From: Xylaria sp. FL1777
Taxonomy: Eukaryota > Ascomycota > Sordariomycetes > Xylariales > Xylariaceae
Assembly (NCBI GenBank): GCA_022578965.1
Contig: MU400657.1
Location: forward strand, 38,294-102,293
Direction of reading: 5' to 3'
Length of the DNA stretch: 64,000 bases
The translations under genes and the position numbers were made by a program. Below, one piece after another: positions 50,101 to 63,284 of this stretch. The notes beneath the pieces are model-generated. The model had not been told where the DNA came from, searched no databases, and saw only the letters and a list, made by a program, of their open reading frames with translations. The number at the start of each line of letters is the position of its first letter. Position 1 is the stretch's first letter.

Positions 50101-53100
50101 ATAGTTGATCTTATGTACGTAAAGTTAGTTTTAAGAACTAGTTTTAAACTTTAAGTTGTTTTATGTTATATTACTTTGCTACCTTTTAAAAAGCTCTACA
50201 TTTTCTTATAGCTAATGCTAGCATAGTTGCATAAAGCACTATTATAATTCTAAGCTATATAAAGTCTTTTTGCTAATATTACTTTTGCTACCTTGCTTAA
50301 TGTTCGCGAAAAAACTTAGATTATTGCTAGTAAATATACAGGCAACCTTTTAAATAAAAAATATTTTATTTTCTGAAGTATGTTAGTTTAGTAATTACTT
50401 TAGGTATTTCTTTTAAATTTTTTTGATCTTTTACAAAATTTAATTGCGTGTACTTCTATAGAAAAAAAGGAAGTACTATAGCTGCCCTTTATAAAAGTCC
50501 GCAATAAAAGCACAATCTTTATTAAAAGTTGTAGCTTAAATTTTGTTGCTTAGCTGCTATAAAGCGGCTAAAAGTACTTTTTGCTTAACATAATTTTTAT
50601 TAAGTATAAATTTCTTTAAAAGGATAGCAATATTAGTTTAATATGCTGCGTTTTTATTGTTATTATTGCTAGCTTTAGCGTAATGTTGTTTAATTAGTTT
50701 AGCTTAGTTAAGTGCTTAAGTATTAAATATATATAACTAATTTGTGTAGTCCTTTAGAAAAGTTTAAACTAATAAGTTATAAAACAAAGCTATGTATATA
50801 TAAATATTAAAATGTTAAGCTTTTAGAAGCTTAAAATAGTATTATTATATATTTTATATAGCTTACTACGTTTTAATACCTTTTGGAAAGTTAGCGTAAG
50901 TAGCTCGTATTTGCTTAGTATAGGTGGCCTTTATATAACGTTAAACATAAATACTATATTATACTATACAATCTAAGTGTTTTGTTAAACTATGCGTTTA
51001 GTAAGCGTATAAAGTGTTTAGTACATATAACACTTAATAAAAAAGCAACTAGCTAAAAACTAGCAATAGCTGATTATTTTTTTGGATATATATCTTACTT
51101 TTTGTTTTTAATATGTTAATATATAGCAATAGCAATAAAACAACACAAGGCAACATAATAGTCTAGAGGTTTTATAGTACATAAAAACATTTATTAATAA
51201 AGTTAAATTTAATGTAATAACTACTTATGAATAATCTGTTGTACGAAAGCCTATTATGTTATTTTAGTTATTATTAGCTTTTTATACTTTTAGTTCTAGG
51301 TTTAACTTTAGTAATGCAGCTATAATTTGTGAAGACTTATAGTACTGTACGTTTTAATTAATACTGCTTGAATAAACAATATTTGAGCTATTAATAAGTT
51401 TGCTGCTTTTCTAATTTTTGATTTTTAGTAAGCATATAAAGCTAAAGCTAACAAAGTAAAAAAATCGCAATAAAGCCTTAATTAACGTAGGTTTGTTATT
51501 TTTTTTTAAAACATATTTATAAATAATAAAATAGTACGTAGTTTTTAGTAATATATTATATAGAAGCTTGTTTTATTTGCAAAACTGCAGCATTATTTAA
51601 TATAGTATGTGTTTAATAAAATTACTGTTGAAATTAAGCTAGCTATAATACTTTTGCATTAAAAAGCAATTAAACAAAACAGCACAAAAGCTTCCAATTG
51701 TTTATTGTTAATAAGTCTTCTTTTAAGGTATAATAAAAGCAAGCATATTAGTTATTGCTTGCTTTTAGGTCTCTGGATATTTATAGCACAAAAAAACTAG
51801 TCTTTCTTTTAAAACTGCGTTTATTATTTAAAAAATAGCAGCATTTTAACATTTTTGTTAAGAAGAAAAGTAGCTGTTATAAGTTAAAGACAGCTAGGTG
51901 TCCTAAAACTAAAAGCGCATTTAGTAAACCAAAAAAAAAAAAAAAAGAAAAAAAACTAGCAAACTAACAACTTTAAGAATAAAAGTGCCTTTATTTTTAA
52001 ATTTAATCTTTTATATACATTTGTTATATTTATTACTTAGTTTAATAGCTAATTTTTATTTAACTGTGTTTAAAAGAAATAAATATTTCTTAAGTTATAA
52101 TTGCTTAAAATTTTCAGCCGTATAATTTAGTAGCTCATATATTAACTCGTTGCTGCAAAAATCTACTTGCAGTGCTTACTATTAAGCTACATTTTATTAA
52201 CAGGAATTATTAGTGCTTAGCTTTTAACGTTTGCTATATTAAAAAAATAATTGCTTTTAGCGCTTATAAAGCAATTTAGTGTTTTTTATAGTATAAGTTA
52301 AGTAAATAAGAAAAAAAACAGCAAAAGTGGTTTAAATTGCAAATAAAATGCCTTGCACATAATATGCCGGCGCAAACAAAGTAAGTTTATAATGTAGCTC
52401 TTTTATTAGCTAGCTTACAGTATATAAAAATAAAGGTTTATTTTTTAAAAAGCTTTGCTTGCTTAACTTTAAAAAAGTAAAGCTTTAAACGTTAATATTT
52501 AGAAATCTTTTTAACTTTAAATAAAGCTTTTAAAGCGTTTAATAATGCTTAAAGTAAAAAAAGAAGTTATAAAAAGCCCGGACTATAAAGAACAGTAGTT
52601 AAGTTTTTAAAGATTTAACCTTTCTAGCAAAAGCTCTTTTAAATATGTAAACTAAGGGGTTTAGCTTTTAAGAATATTTTATAGATTTATAACTTAAATC
52701 GAAGTGCTTTAGCACTTTTGCTAGCGAAGCTTTTTATTTTAGTAATAGCTTGCGTAGTGCTTTTATACTTTAGTTTTATTTATGCGTTAATATTTATTAT
52801 GCTATGCAATATTACTAGGACTAAATGTTTGCTGTTCTTGGTTCGTTCTGTAGAGTTAGCACGTTAAAAAATAAGCTAAAACAAGGATATAAGTTAAAGT
52901 TGCAATATATGACTTTTATGCAAAATATTATCTTAACTTCTATATATAACAATAATATTTCTAAAGTTCTTACTATTTAATTGTTAACTTAAAAATCTAC
53001 TTAATATAACTATAGTTATAGAATAAAAAAAATCACGCAAATATAACAAATTAAGATTAATATGCTTAAAACTAACATAAGAACTAAAAGCAGCTTGCTT

Positions 53101-53940
53101 TTAGCAAAAAAAATAAACAGTATAAATTAATTGTATTTTTTATAAAAATATTTATAGTTTATTAGTTTTTTGCTTATTAATTATTTACTACTTATTTATT
53201 AGTTTTTTGTTTAGAGTTATTTAAATTTATAACTATGCTTGTTTAAAATGCTAAGCTTTTTTACTGTACTTACTAGACCTATTTTATTGCTTTGCAGAGA
53301 ATATCTTTAATTAAGCACTAATATAGTAATAAATATATATATATTTTTAAATAATTAGCATAAATAAAATAAATTTAATTATGAAAACTTAACAACGATT
53401 TTTTCTTATAAGCTAAAGCGCTAGTATTAAAGCTTTAAAAAAAAAGAACTTTTGCTGCAAAACTTAAACCTATTCTATAAAAACATTATAAAAGATTTCT
53501 TGCAACAATTTATTATTTTAGTAGTAAACTACTGCTTAAACTAAACAGTAACCTAGCTACATTTTAAGCAAAAGTATCAGTATAGTAGCAATAAAGATTA
53601 GTTCGTAGTATTATATGTGCAGTTCGCTTTACTATACAATGTTAATTGTTTGCTTAGGAATACTAAAGTTTTAAGCAAATAGTAGCTTATACTAAAAAAT
53701 AATCCTGCCGCAAAAATTAAATAGGCTAATGTTATAGGTTAAGTCCTTACTTATATAGCACAAATAAATTTAAAATATAAGTTTATTTTTATAAATATAG
53801 TTTTTGTTGTGCTAAAACTTAGTTGTTTTAGCATAAAATAAAGCATAGCTGCTAATTGTTTTTAATAGCATACTATTACACCTGCTACTAAGTATTAAAA
53901 ACAAATGTTTAATATTTTTATAGCTTTTAGTACTACGTTA
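47161..53940. other. Gene-free AT-rich DNA
   Basis: The frame of the preceding minus ghost stays partly open up to about 47460. The rest is T-rich on this strand to about 50800 and holds no ORF, array or RNA gene I can support. From about 53280 the plus frame of the next ghost is partly open. Confidence 0.5.
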
Positions 53941-54627
53941 AAATAAGTATTTAACTTTTTGATAACGTTTAGCAATACGTTTAGCTAAAAGTTATTATTT
54001 TATAATAATGACCTTATAAATTAGGAGTATAATAACTTAAAATATGCTACTATTTTATTGTCCTTAAAGAAAAGCCAACTTACTATCCGACTTGCTTTTT
54101 AGTGCTTAGCTATAATAGCAATAAATAAAAATAATTATATTAACTATTACTACTTACTGTTAAACAGCTAGCGAATTAACTCTGAAAGCATGTTTATTTA
54201 TAATACATTAAAGGTTATTAAAAAGACTTTTTTTGCTAGCAGAACATAGGTAAACTTTAGTACAAAAGAAATAAAAGCAAGAAAAAACTAGGACAATATT
54301 GCTTATGTTTTCGAAAAAGTAGCTATTATTAGCGTTATTAACAAGAATATTTTAGTATTTAGCTCAAAAAAAAACCCCGTAAATAACAAAAGTAAACAAA
54401 AAACCTTTAATTAAAGTAAAAAGAATAATAACAAAAATAAGAATAGCAGCAACAATAGTAAAAACGAAAATAAAACCTAAACTAAAGTTAAAGCTTTTTA
54501 AAACGGCTAAGTCTTTACTACTATTAAGAAACGTTTTAAAGCATTGCAATATAAAAATTACAAAGGAAAATGGCATAATATACAAAAGAAGGACTAAAAC
54601 AGGGTTAAAAATAAATATACTTTATAA
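53941..54627 (+). pseudogene. Decayed coding frame, lysine/asparagine-rich C-terminus
   Basis: The frame starting at 53941 reads about 228 codons. Over 54181-54420 it has 3 stops in 80 codons against 6 and 12 in the other forward frames. The most protein-like part is 54292-54411 (DNIAYVFEKVAIISVINK), followed by a KNNNKNKNSSNNSKNE-type linker and a basic end (TTIKKRFKALQYKNYKGKW). The 73-codon minus ORF at 54364-54585 is its shadow. A less certain continuation reaches back to about 53280. Family unknown. Confidence 0.38.
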
Positions 54628-55064
54628 GGCAAAAAGCATACATATTTTGTTCTTAAGTTTTTATAATAACTTGGTTTGTATTTAAGTAATTAATGCAAGT
54701 AGCATTAAAGCAGTTATTACAAAATAAAAAAAGCTTGTTTAAGCTTTTTTCTTTTTTTTTTTATGTTATTAGCTAATTTTAGCTTAATTTTTTTTTCCTT
54801 TTATTTATATTGCATTTTTTCTAACTAAAAAACAATGTTTACTTTTATAACTAAGTAAATATTTTAATTTATTAAATCGAACAACTATTTAGGCTATTTA
54901 GTATATAAAACTTGCTGTTTAAAGTAAAATAAAACAAGTATTTAGTTCTTATATTAATATAATTATCTTGATTTAGCAGCTTGCTTAGTATAAAGTATTG
55001 CAGTAAATAAACTATTTATATTAAATAAGAAATTAAGTTTAGATTAAATAGTAAATATATGTAA
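54628..55064. other. Gene-free AT-rich DNA
   Basis: Nothing supported. Confidence 0.6.
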
Positions 55065-55384
55065 GTATTATATGCATTAAACTAGCTAAACACCTTGTGC
55101 TATTTTTAAATGTATAGTTTAGTAAAATACTAGGACTATACTGCGCTAAATTAAAACTTATTAAAACTATTTTGCATATTAAAAGTAAAGCTATTTAGCT
55201 TTTGCTAATTTAAGATATATAAGCAAACCATAGAAATTAAAAAGCTTTAAACTAATTATATATAAACTTAAAAATAGCTATTATGTTTAGCAATAGCTTT
55301 AATAAAAAGCATGAATTTTTATAGCTATAATAGATTATTATATATAAAATAAAAAGTTAACCACTTAGTTTTAAGCCCTAATAT
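55065..55384 (+). repeat. Dispersed repeat, copy 2
   Basis: Gap-free direct-orientation partner of 20481-20800. Of the C/T and G/A differences neither copy is consistently the more mutated, so each was hit independently after duplication. Confidence 0.9.
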
Positions 55385-56046
55385 TAGCTCTTATTATAGT
55401 AGAGCAAAGTACTTAGCTACTAATTAAGTATTACTAACGATTATTTATTTTATTTTAAGCTATAAAGTTTAAAACTTAGCATTTTTTGGCAATTATTACT
55501 GCTTTATTTACTTATTTATTTTATGTTTTCTATATTTAGTATTTTAACTTTCATTATTCTAGTATTATTATTTTTTAACATGTTTATAAATTTTTGTTTA
55601 TTTTACTGCTTAGTATGTTTTATATAATTCTATATTAATATATTAGCATAAACTTTATTTTTCTTTTTTTATAGCTAACTTTATTTTTTCTTTAATATGT
55701 GTTTATAACCCTTAATTTTTTAAACATAGCAGCGCAGCTAACAAGTTTTAACGCTTGTATTACTACAACTTTATATATAGGTTATTGTTTTACTTATTAT
55801 TTCTTTAGTAACTTTTATACTAGTTATAATTGCATTATTATTAAGTACTAAAACTTAGTTTTAATTATAAAGTCTTAAGGACTATTATATTTTTATAGTA
55901 TGCCTTTTATTCTTTTACGGTAATAAAGCTTAATAAATGTATTAAGTTAACCTTTTTACTATTTTTGCTGCTTTTTTTAACTTTATGTAAACTATAGCAC
56001 ATTTAACTAAAAGTAGTACTTTTTGCAGTTTAAGTTAAAACAATAT
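55385..56046. other. Gene-free AT-rich DNA
   Basis: Nothing supported. Confidence 0.6.
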
Positions 56047-56154
56047 AAGTAATTTTATTTTATAGTTAAACCTAAGTAATTTTATTTTGCAGTTAAACTT
56101 AAGTAATCTTATTTTGTAGTTAAACTTAAGTAATTTTATTTTGCAGTTAAACTT
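56047..56154. repeat. 27-bp tandem array, 4 units
   Basis: AAGTAAT recurs at 56047, 56074, 56101 and 56128. The units differ only by C/T and A/G (TATAG, TGCAG, TGTAG; CCT, CTT). Confidence 0.93.
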
Positions 56155-57074
56155 AGCATACATAATCCTGCAATAGTATTTAATACATTTTTATAGTTAT
56201 TATTAAAGGTTTTTTTGCTTAAATAGCACTTAGTTTAAGTTTAGGTTTATATAGAATATTATATGCTATGCCACCTTAAGATCAAAAAGTTTATATATTT
56301 TTTAATCATATTTCGTTATATTTTTAATTAGCTTAGCTTGCTTAAATATTTCCGGATTTCTAGTACTTAATTAGCTATTTAAAAATATTAACATGTTTTT
56401 ATTAGTTATTATGCTTATATATACAATTAGCAGCAGCTTATGCTTTCTTTTAGATGTTTTTAAGCTTTTTGCTTAGGTTTTATACTAAAAAAAGAAGCTA
56501 TAAAAGTACTGTTAAATAGCTATAGCTTATTTAGTAATTATTTTTTTTGCTTCTGCTTTTTTTATTGCTGCTAGTACTGCTATTACTATTATTATAACTA
56601 AAAATGCAAAGATTATTAATAACCTAAGCTAAAATACTTGGTTTACTAGCTATATTAGCTTTAATTTCTTATAAATAATTTAGTTTAATTTAAGCTTAGC
56701 TTTGCTATTTTTTCTTATTTTAGTACTTTTTTATTACTATTATTACTGAACGCTATTTTTAAAAAGTTAAGTTTAAATTAATAATAGTTATAAAAATCAG
56801 ATTATAAATTAACTAGGCAAAATATTAAATGCAGCAAGCATACAAGTAAACAGTAGCTTTTATAGCAAATTGCAGAAAGAATATTAGTAGTAGCAACAAA
56901 CAGAAAAAAGGTTTTTAACTGAACTAATAGTAGGTATAAAAATTATAGTTTTTTTTTAACAGCTTTTAGTATGCTACTTATGCTGCTTACTTTATTTAAT
57001 AATACTATTTTTCCTTTTTTCCTTAAATAAGTAGTAGCTTTTATAAGTTTTCTAAATAAAAATATTACTGTTTT
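56155..57074. other. Gene-free AT-rich DNA
   Basis: Nothing supported. Positions 57001-57180 begin a T-rich stretch with related CTTAAATAAG words that belongs to the inverted repeat that follows. Confidence 0.5.
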
Positions 57075-57361
57075 TTCTTAAATAAGAATGCTACTGTTTT
57101 TTTCTTTAAGTAAAATAATGCTTTTTTTACCTTTAAACAAGCAAAGCTAATAGATTTTTTTTATCAAGTAAAATAGTGTTAAATTATTGTAATTATATGA
57201 TTTTCTTACTTTAAGTAAGTTTTTTACTTTTATAGCAAAGTTACTACAAGTTGAAAACTTAGAAAAAGAAAAACATTTAAAGCTTTTAATTGATAACTTT
57301 ATTAAAGAAAACTATAAACCTTGCTTGCTTAAGGAAAAACTATAGCATTCTTATTTAAGAA
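57075..57361. repeat. Inverted repeat with 19-bp perfect arms
   Basis: Positions 57075-57093 are the exact reverse complement of 57343-57361. Looser similarity extends outside the arms (CTTAA(A/G)(C/T)AAG words). The loop is about 250 bp. The arms could be remnants of a minisatellite present in both orientations or of a hairpin-forming element. Confidence 0.75.
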
Positions 57362-57558
57362 ATCTATAAACTTTACTTGTTAAAGGAAAAAAATACTGCT
57401 ATATTTTATAAAGGTGGTATGTTTTGTTTAAAAAATCTGTTTTAGTGCTTAGCAGACTAGTTAAGTATAAAATACTTATTAAAGATTTGTGTTATTTTTT
57501 TTTTAGAATTTCTTGTTTTTTTATTGCTTACGTTAATACAATTTTTTTTCTTGCTTAA
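57241..57558 (+). pseudogene. Short decayed coding frame
   Basis: About 106 codons with three internal stops, beginning LLQVENLEKEKHLKLLIDNF, which looks like a charged helix. It overlaps the right arm of the inverted repeat and precedes the better-supported ghost at 57783 in the same codon phase, with a more heavily interrupted stretch between. No family recognised. Confidence 0.3.
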
Positions 57559-57782
57559 TTTGAATATTTATAATATTTAAACTTGTTTTTAAGTACTTTA
57601 ACCTAGCTACTGCAAGTTTTTTGCAACTTAGCTTAGCTAAGAAAGCTTTAAATGCACCTTTTATTGCATTAAGCTCTTGTAGTGCAGTATTTTTAATGCT
57701 AAAACCACGCTTAATTACCTTTATACTATATAATTTAAATATAACAAAATATACTTAGCTAAAAACATTTTAAGCTATAATA

Positions 57783-58451
57783 GCTTTTTCTGCTACTAAA
57801 TAGCTAAAGTTAGCGTTAGTTAAAGAGTATAAAGCAACATTACAACCTTTTACTATTGTTAATTTATATGCACTTTGGGCTAATAGTAACACTATTGCAA
57901 GTATAAGTTTAATAATAAGTATAACTAAAGGCCTATTTACTACTATTGCTATTAATGCCAAAAAAAACAACTATAATAATAGTAAATTAGCTATATTAGC
58001 ATTTTTAAGCATTACTATGCAGAAAGCTTTTATACTTTCTTGCAATAATAATAAATTAATTTTAGACTTTATAAATAATTTACGTAATAATTATTCTATA
58101 ATAACTTAAGATTGTAGTTTTTTCTTTTAGAAAAAAGAGAACAATAATATAAATGCTGCGCTAGTCGAAAATACTAAAACTTAAAACGCTAATAAAACTT
58201 CTTATGTTTTAGGCAAAAGTTTTAAACAAAACGATTTAATTTATGTATGTTGCAGCAAATTAAATAATCTTTTTAAAAATGATTTAAGCTTTTGTTTAAA
58301 TAGTTGTAAAGTAACTTTATAAAGTAATAGTATACAATTTTTTTAGCTAAAGCAACTTTGTAAAAGACTTGCTAAACGGCTAAAAAACTATGTTGTAAAA
58401 CAGTTATAAAAAGTCAGAACTACTAGCAAATTCCAAGCTATAACGTTTTAA
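57783..58451 (+). pseudogene. Decayed coding frame with 101-codon open stretch
   Basis: The stretch 57804-58106 is 101 codons with no stop, though it does not begin with ATG. Over 57841-58080 the frame has 0 stops in 80 codons while the other two forward frames have 11 and 14. Further stops (58107, 58128, 58182, 58320, 58344, 58407) are TAA or TAG, and no frameshift is needed over 215 codons. Pieces read VKEYKATLQPFTIVNLYAL and KAFILSCNNNKLILDFINN. Two cysteine pairs (VCCSK and CLNSC, near 58250-58310) could be metal-binding, but the spacing fits no finger I know. The 66-codon minus ORF 57770-57970 is its shadow. Confidence 0.55.
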
Positions 58452-59362
58452 AAATTGCATTTTTTTTATTAAGCTAAAGACTTTACTACGTTATTTTTTA
58501 CTTTAGTTTAATACTTAAATTAAAAACAGCTTTAATTTACTTTTAAAATTTATAAAACTTTTTTTTAAAAAGCGCTAAACAAAAATTTACGTTTTTATAT
58601 GCTTATGTTTTACTTTTTTTAATGTTAATGTGTTAAGATTTTTTTATATTTTTTAACTAGCTTTAGTAATTGTAATAAACTAGCAGAAAACAAGTTATTT
58701 AAAATGCTGTAGTAGTTTAAAAAATTACTTTTTTATAAAAAATTAGTAAAAAAAGCTTTAGCTAGAAAACTTGTTATAATACATTAGATTTTTGTATATT
58801 TTTCTAATAAAAGGCTTTAGTACTTTTGCTTTTTATTTAGTTTTGCAATAAGCAACTAGCAAAACTTTTTTTTAGTATATAAGCTTATTAGCAAATCTTT
58901 TAGAACTATTACTTGATTTTTATGCTAACTATTATTGCTAAAGCAGCTAATCTTAAGCATATATTATAAAGCTATCTTTTGGACTATTAAGCACTACTAT
59001 TAAAAGTATTACTAAGTTGCTAAGTTATTAATAGTAGTTAAAAGTATTATTATTAAAAGCTAAAACAAAAAAATACTTTATATATAATTATATAAAGGTT
59101 TTTGTAAAATATAAAGACTTTTTTGCAATAATAGATGTTATATTATATTTTTATAATTGCAGTTTTAACACTTTAAGCTAATGCTTAGAACTATTTAGTG
59201 TTTACGAAATACTTAACTTATATAAAAAAACTACTAGCAAAAATAGCAAACCTTAATAGCAAAGAAGTAAAAATAAAGTAAAACTAAGCTTATGTTATAT
59301 TTTATGCATGAGGTACATTTTTAACTCTAGCTATAGTTCTTGATCTGTTTTGTTAATAGTAA
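58452..59362. other. Gene-free AT-rich DNA
   Basis: No feature supported. Confidence 0.6.
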
Positions 59363-59602
59363 TTCTTTCTTTTTTTTTTTTCTTTTTTTTTTCTTTTTTT
59401 TCTTTTTTTTTCCTTTTTTTTTCTTTCTTTTCTTTTCCTTTTTTTCCCTTTTTTTCCCTTTCTTTCTTTTTTTTTTTTTTTTTTTCCTTTTTCTTTCCTT
59501 TCTTTTTCTTTCTTTCTTTTTTCTTTCCTTTTTTTCTTTTTCTTTCCTTTTTCTTTCCTTTTTTTCCTTCTTTTCCTTTTTTTTCTTTTTTCCTTTTTTT
59601 TT
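59363..59602. repeat. 240-bp uninterrupted polypyrimidine tract
   Basis: Every base from 59363 to 59602 is C or T, mostly T-runs broken by single, double or triple C. The overlapping ORFs on both strands (Phe/Leu-rich forward, Lys/Glu/Arg-rich reverse) are by-products. Such homopurine-homopyrimidine DNA can form triplex (H-DNA) structures and stall polymerases. Confidence 0.97.
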
Positions 59603-60170
59603 ATTATTAATACAATAAACCAAGCTATTATAAATGCATTTAATCGGGTTTTAACAAACAATAACGCAACTAAAGCTTAAATTTAAAATTTAAAAAAAAA
59701 TCTCGAACATTTTTACTATAAACCTAATTTAAAAAAAGCGATTAAAGCTAAGCATAAAGCTATACATTGTTATTTAATAGCAATTTGCTAAAATAAAACA
59801 CTAAAGCATAAAGCATTTTTTTTATATGCTTTTGTGTTTTTATTTACTTGGTTTAGCAAAGCTAATAGAAAGTTTATTAAATATTTTTAGGCTTAATAAA
59901 AAGAAGCCAAAATTTTTAACTATTTTTACGGAATTGTAAATATGCTATAAAATTAATATGCTAATAAATTTTTAACAAAAAACAGTTTATTTTGCTTTAA
60001 GTTATAAGTAATTATAACGCTAAGCAAGTATAAGCTCTTAAGTTTAAAAAACAAAACGTAAACATAAAGTTTAGCTATATATAAAAGCTGCTTTTAATAA
60101 TACAAGCTTTAAAATTAGCTTTATTTTTAACAAACAACAAAAATAAAGTAGTATTTTAATAAGCATTAAT
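59603..60170. other. Gene-free AT-rich DNA
   Basis: Nothing supported. Confidence 0.55.
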
Positions 60171-60230
60171 AATATTGCAAGTAATATTACAAATAATATT
60201 GCAAATAATGTTGCAAATAATGTTGCAAGT
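60171..60230. repeat. 12-bp tandem array, 5 units
   Basis: AATRTTRCAART recurs at 60171, 60183, 60195, 60207 and 60219, with A/G variation only. Confidence 0.92.
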
Positions 60231-63200
60231 TATAATAGCAAACTAAAAAAACTATATTTTAATAGTATATATACTTTGCTTAGTAATGTATAAAGTATTT
60301 TGTTAACCTTTTAAAACTGCCTGCAAATAAAATGCTATATTTTTTAAAGCTTTAAAATACTTTTATAATTCTAAGCATAAATAATCTAATAATTTGCTTA
60401 ATTATACTGTATTGTTTTATAGTATTACTGTTTGTTACATTTTATTGTTTAGTAAAGCTAGCTAAAAATATTATTTTTAATCGGCTAAAAAAAAAATTTA
60501 AGTAAATTTATATTGTTTTAAAGTTATAATATAACAAAGCTTAAAGCAATCGTATTAATATCCGTTTTTAACTTATAATATAACTATATATTTTTTGTAA
60601 CTTTAGCTAATTATATTTATTTGTTTTTTTTGTTTATTAAAAACTTTAATTTGCTTTTAGAAAACATTTATATTAACTATAATAGTAATAGTTTTTTTAC
60701 TTATATTAATGTGCACATTTTTAACTTTTAACTACTGTAAAGGTTTGCAGATTATTTTTTAAGTCTAATATTAAGTTAGCATAAATTAACATATAATATA
60801 TAATTGCGCTACTTTTTTTTTGCAAATTTTAACGATTTTTTTATTAGTATAAAGCTTAATTTTTGTTTTCTTTTTTATTTTTTGATGTTAATTTACTACG
60901 TTGCTACGTTGCTACGTCAAGGTAGGAAAAAAAAAAAAAAAAGCTATTAATATTAAGCTTTTAACTTTATTGCTAGTTATATATATTAATTGTGTATATT
61001 AATTATATATATTAATTATATATATTAGTTATATATATTTTTTAACTAATAAATTACTTTTAATAAATTAATTAAACTTTAAGTATATTATAAGCTATAA
61101 AAAAAAAAAGTACTATTACAAATATAGTATATAAATATATACTACATATATACAAAAATAGCAAAGCTTATAACTTATATATGTAGGCTATAAATATATA
61201 TTATATATATAAAGTAGGCCTTTTTTAGTACTAAAATATTACAAGAAAATCTGCACTTGTAAAGCTTAAACATACCTTTTTTATTAGCAGTTATAGTTAT
61301 TTTGCCTTTTGTTATTTTGTAAAGCATTTATTTGCAGAGATTTTAGTATATAAGTAGCTATGCTATATAGTTTAAACTATATGCTTTAGTTATATAGCCT
61401 TTATTAAACTAGCTTTTATAAATATACTGAGTATTAATTCTTATTGTTAAAATTGTAACTATAGGGGTATAGTATAACATTTATTGTAGCACAAAGATTT
61501 TTACGTTTATAAAGATCTTTATATAACTATATATAAAATATTTCTTTATTTTAGTTACTAGTAATGCTTTTAACTAAGTTAGCATAACATTTATAATGCT
61601 AGTTAATTAATTATATTTTGATTTTATATATCGGTATTATAAAATTAACTTTAAGAATATAGTACTCTAAATTAAAAAACAAAAATAGTGTTCTTAAAAC
61701 TAAAAACTATGTAAAAAAGGAGTAAAAAAGGAAATAAAAGCAGTAACACTTAAAAAAGTAAGTAATAAAACCTTAATAAAGAAAAACCATAATAAAATAT
61801 ATTTCCATATATATTTAAATTACTTTAATAATAATAGCTACTAAATTGTTTAGTTAAAAAGCAAAGCTATACTATATATAAACAAAAAAATTACAATAAA
61901 AATATTAGCAAAAAATACTAATAAAAACTAAGCAAAAGTTATAATAAGTAATAATAATTTAGTAATAACTTTATAATTAATATATTTATTAAATTAAAAA
62001 AAAACAGTTTAATATAGTTTAATTTAAAAAATATATAAAGCAAATAAGCTAAAAAAACGCTATATATTTATAAGTAATTTTAACTTTTATTACTTATTAT
62101 AAAACTTAAAAAGCAAAAAAAGCTAAAAAGCAAATAAACTATTTAAGTTTACTATATAATAAAATTTTATGCTAATTATTTCTTAAAAAAAAGTAATTAA
62201 AATAAAGCATAAATAAAAAAGCTTAATAATAAACTTAGTATAAATATTTAGCAATTTAGTTATTACTTATTAAAAAAACTTAAAATAGCTAAGTTTTAAT
62301 TATAAAGTACTAAAAGTTATAATTAACTTAAAAGCAGCTTTATAAAAATATTTAAAAAAAGCAAAAAAATAAAACTAGCTTAAATTAAATAAAAATAAAG
62401 CAGCTGCAAAAACAAAAGCTATTATTATAAAAATACATATATTATATATATTTAGCAAGCTAAATAATGCTTTTAATTTTTTAATTTAATAACTAGTAAA
62501 AATAGCAAATAAAATAACGCTTAAAAAAACTATAAAAAGAAAACATTAAGTATTACTTTAGTAATTTTTAAAAGTAGTGAAAATAAAAAAAAAAGCAAAA
62601 CAAGTGTACTGCAAATTTTAAAGCAAAAAAACTAAAGCAGCATAGCAAGCTTTTAAAAAAAAAAAAAAGCTTTTAGCAATAAAGTAAAAAAAACGCAAAA
62701 ATATAGCTAAAAATAAGCACTTATAAAAGCATTTAAAAATTTTAAGTTATTATAAAATTTAGTTAAATAAGCAAAGTTTGCTTATAAGCTAGCTTTAAAA
62801 ATTACTGCAATTTTATTACTAAAACAAACAAAAAATAAGCTGTTTTTTGCTAATACTTTTAAAAAAAAAACAGCTTTATTAATAAAACGCTTTTTTTTTA
62901 TATTATTAGTAAACCTATTTAATATACTTAAAAAAAACCTAACTTATAATAATTATTAAAAGTTTATAGTTAATATTAATACAAAAAAAAAAACATAATA
63001 TTGCTAATATAAAAGTTAGTGCTATAAAAAGCGCTAAAAAATAACTTATTATTTAATAGCTTTTTTAAAGCTTATAAACTTGCTTTAGTAAAAAAAATAG
63101 CAATATTATATATTGCTAGCTTTTTACTAAAATATTACTTAATATAATTTAAGTAAACAAAAATAATAGTTATATTTAAACTTAAAAAATTAAAAAAAAA

Positions 63201-63284
63201 CTAAAAAAATAGCTAAAAAGTAGCACTTTATTATGCTTATTTATATAATAAAAAAAGTACTAAAAAAAAAGCTATACTACTACC
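60231..63284. other. Gene-free AT-rich DNA, A-rich at right
   Basis: Contains three copies of an 8-bp word CTACGTTG-like at about 60896-60920, TATATATTAA repeats at 60975-61040, and a strongly A-skewed block from about 61680 to 63240. No gene supported. Confidence 0.55.

Noticed and set aside
54364..54585. 73-codon minus ORF, hydrophobic
   Set aside because: The plus strand here has a longer protein-like frame; the hydrophobic peptide is its complement.
57770..57970. 66-codon minus ORF
   Set aside because: It is a shadow of the plus-strand ghost at 57783-58451, which has much stronger frame contrast.
59327..59661. Four long ORFs on both strands, Phe/Leu-rich or Lys/Glu-rich
   Set aside because: They exist only because the 240-bp polypyrimidine tract contains no stop in several frames.
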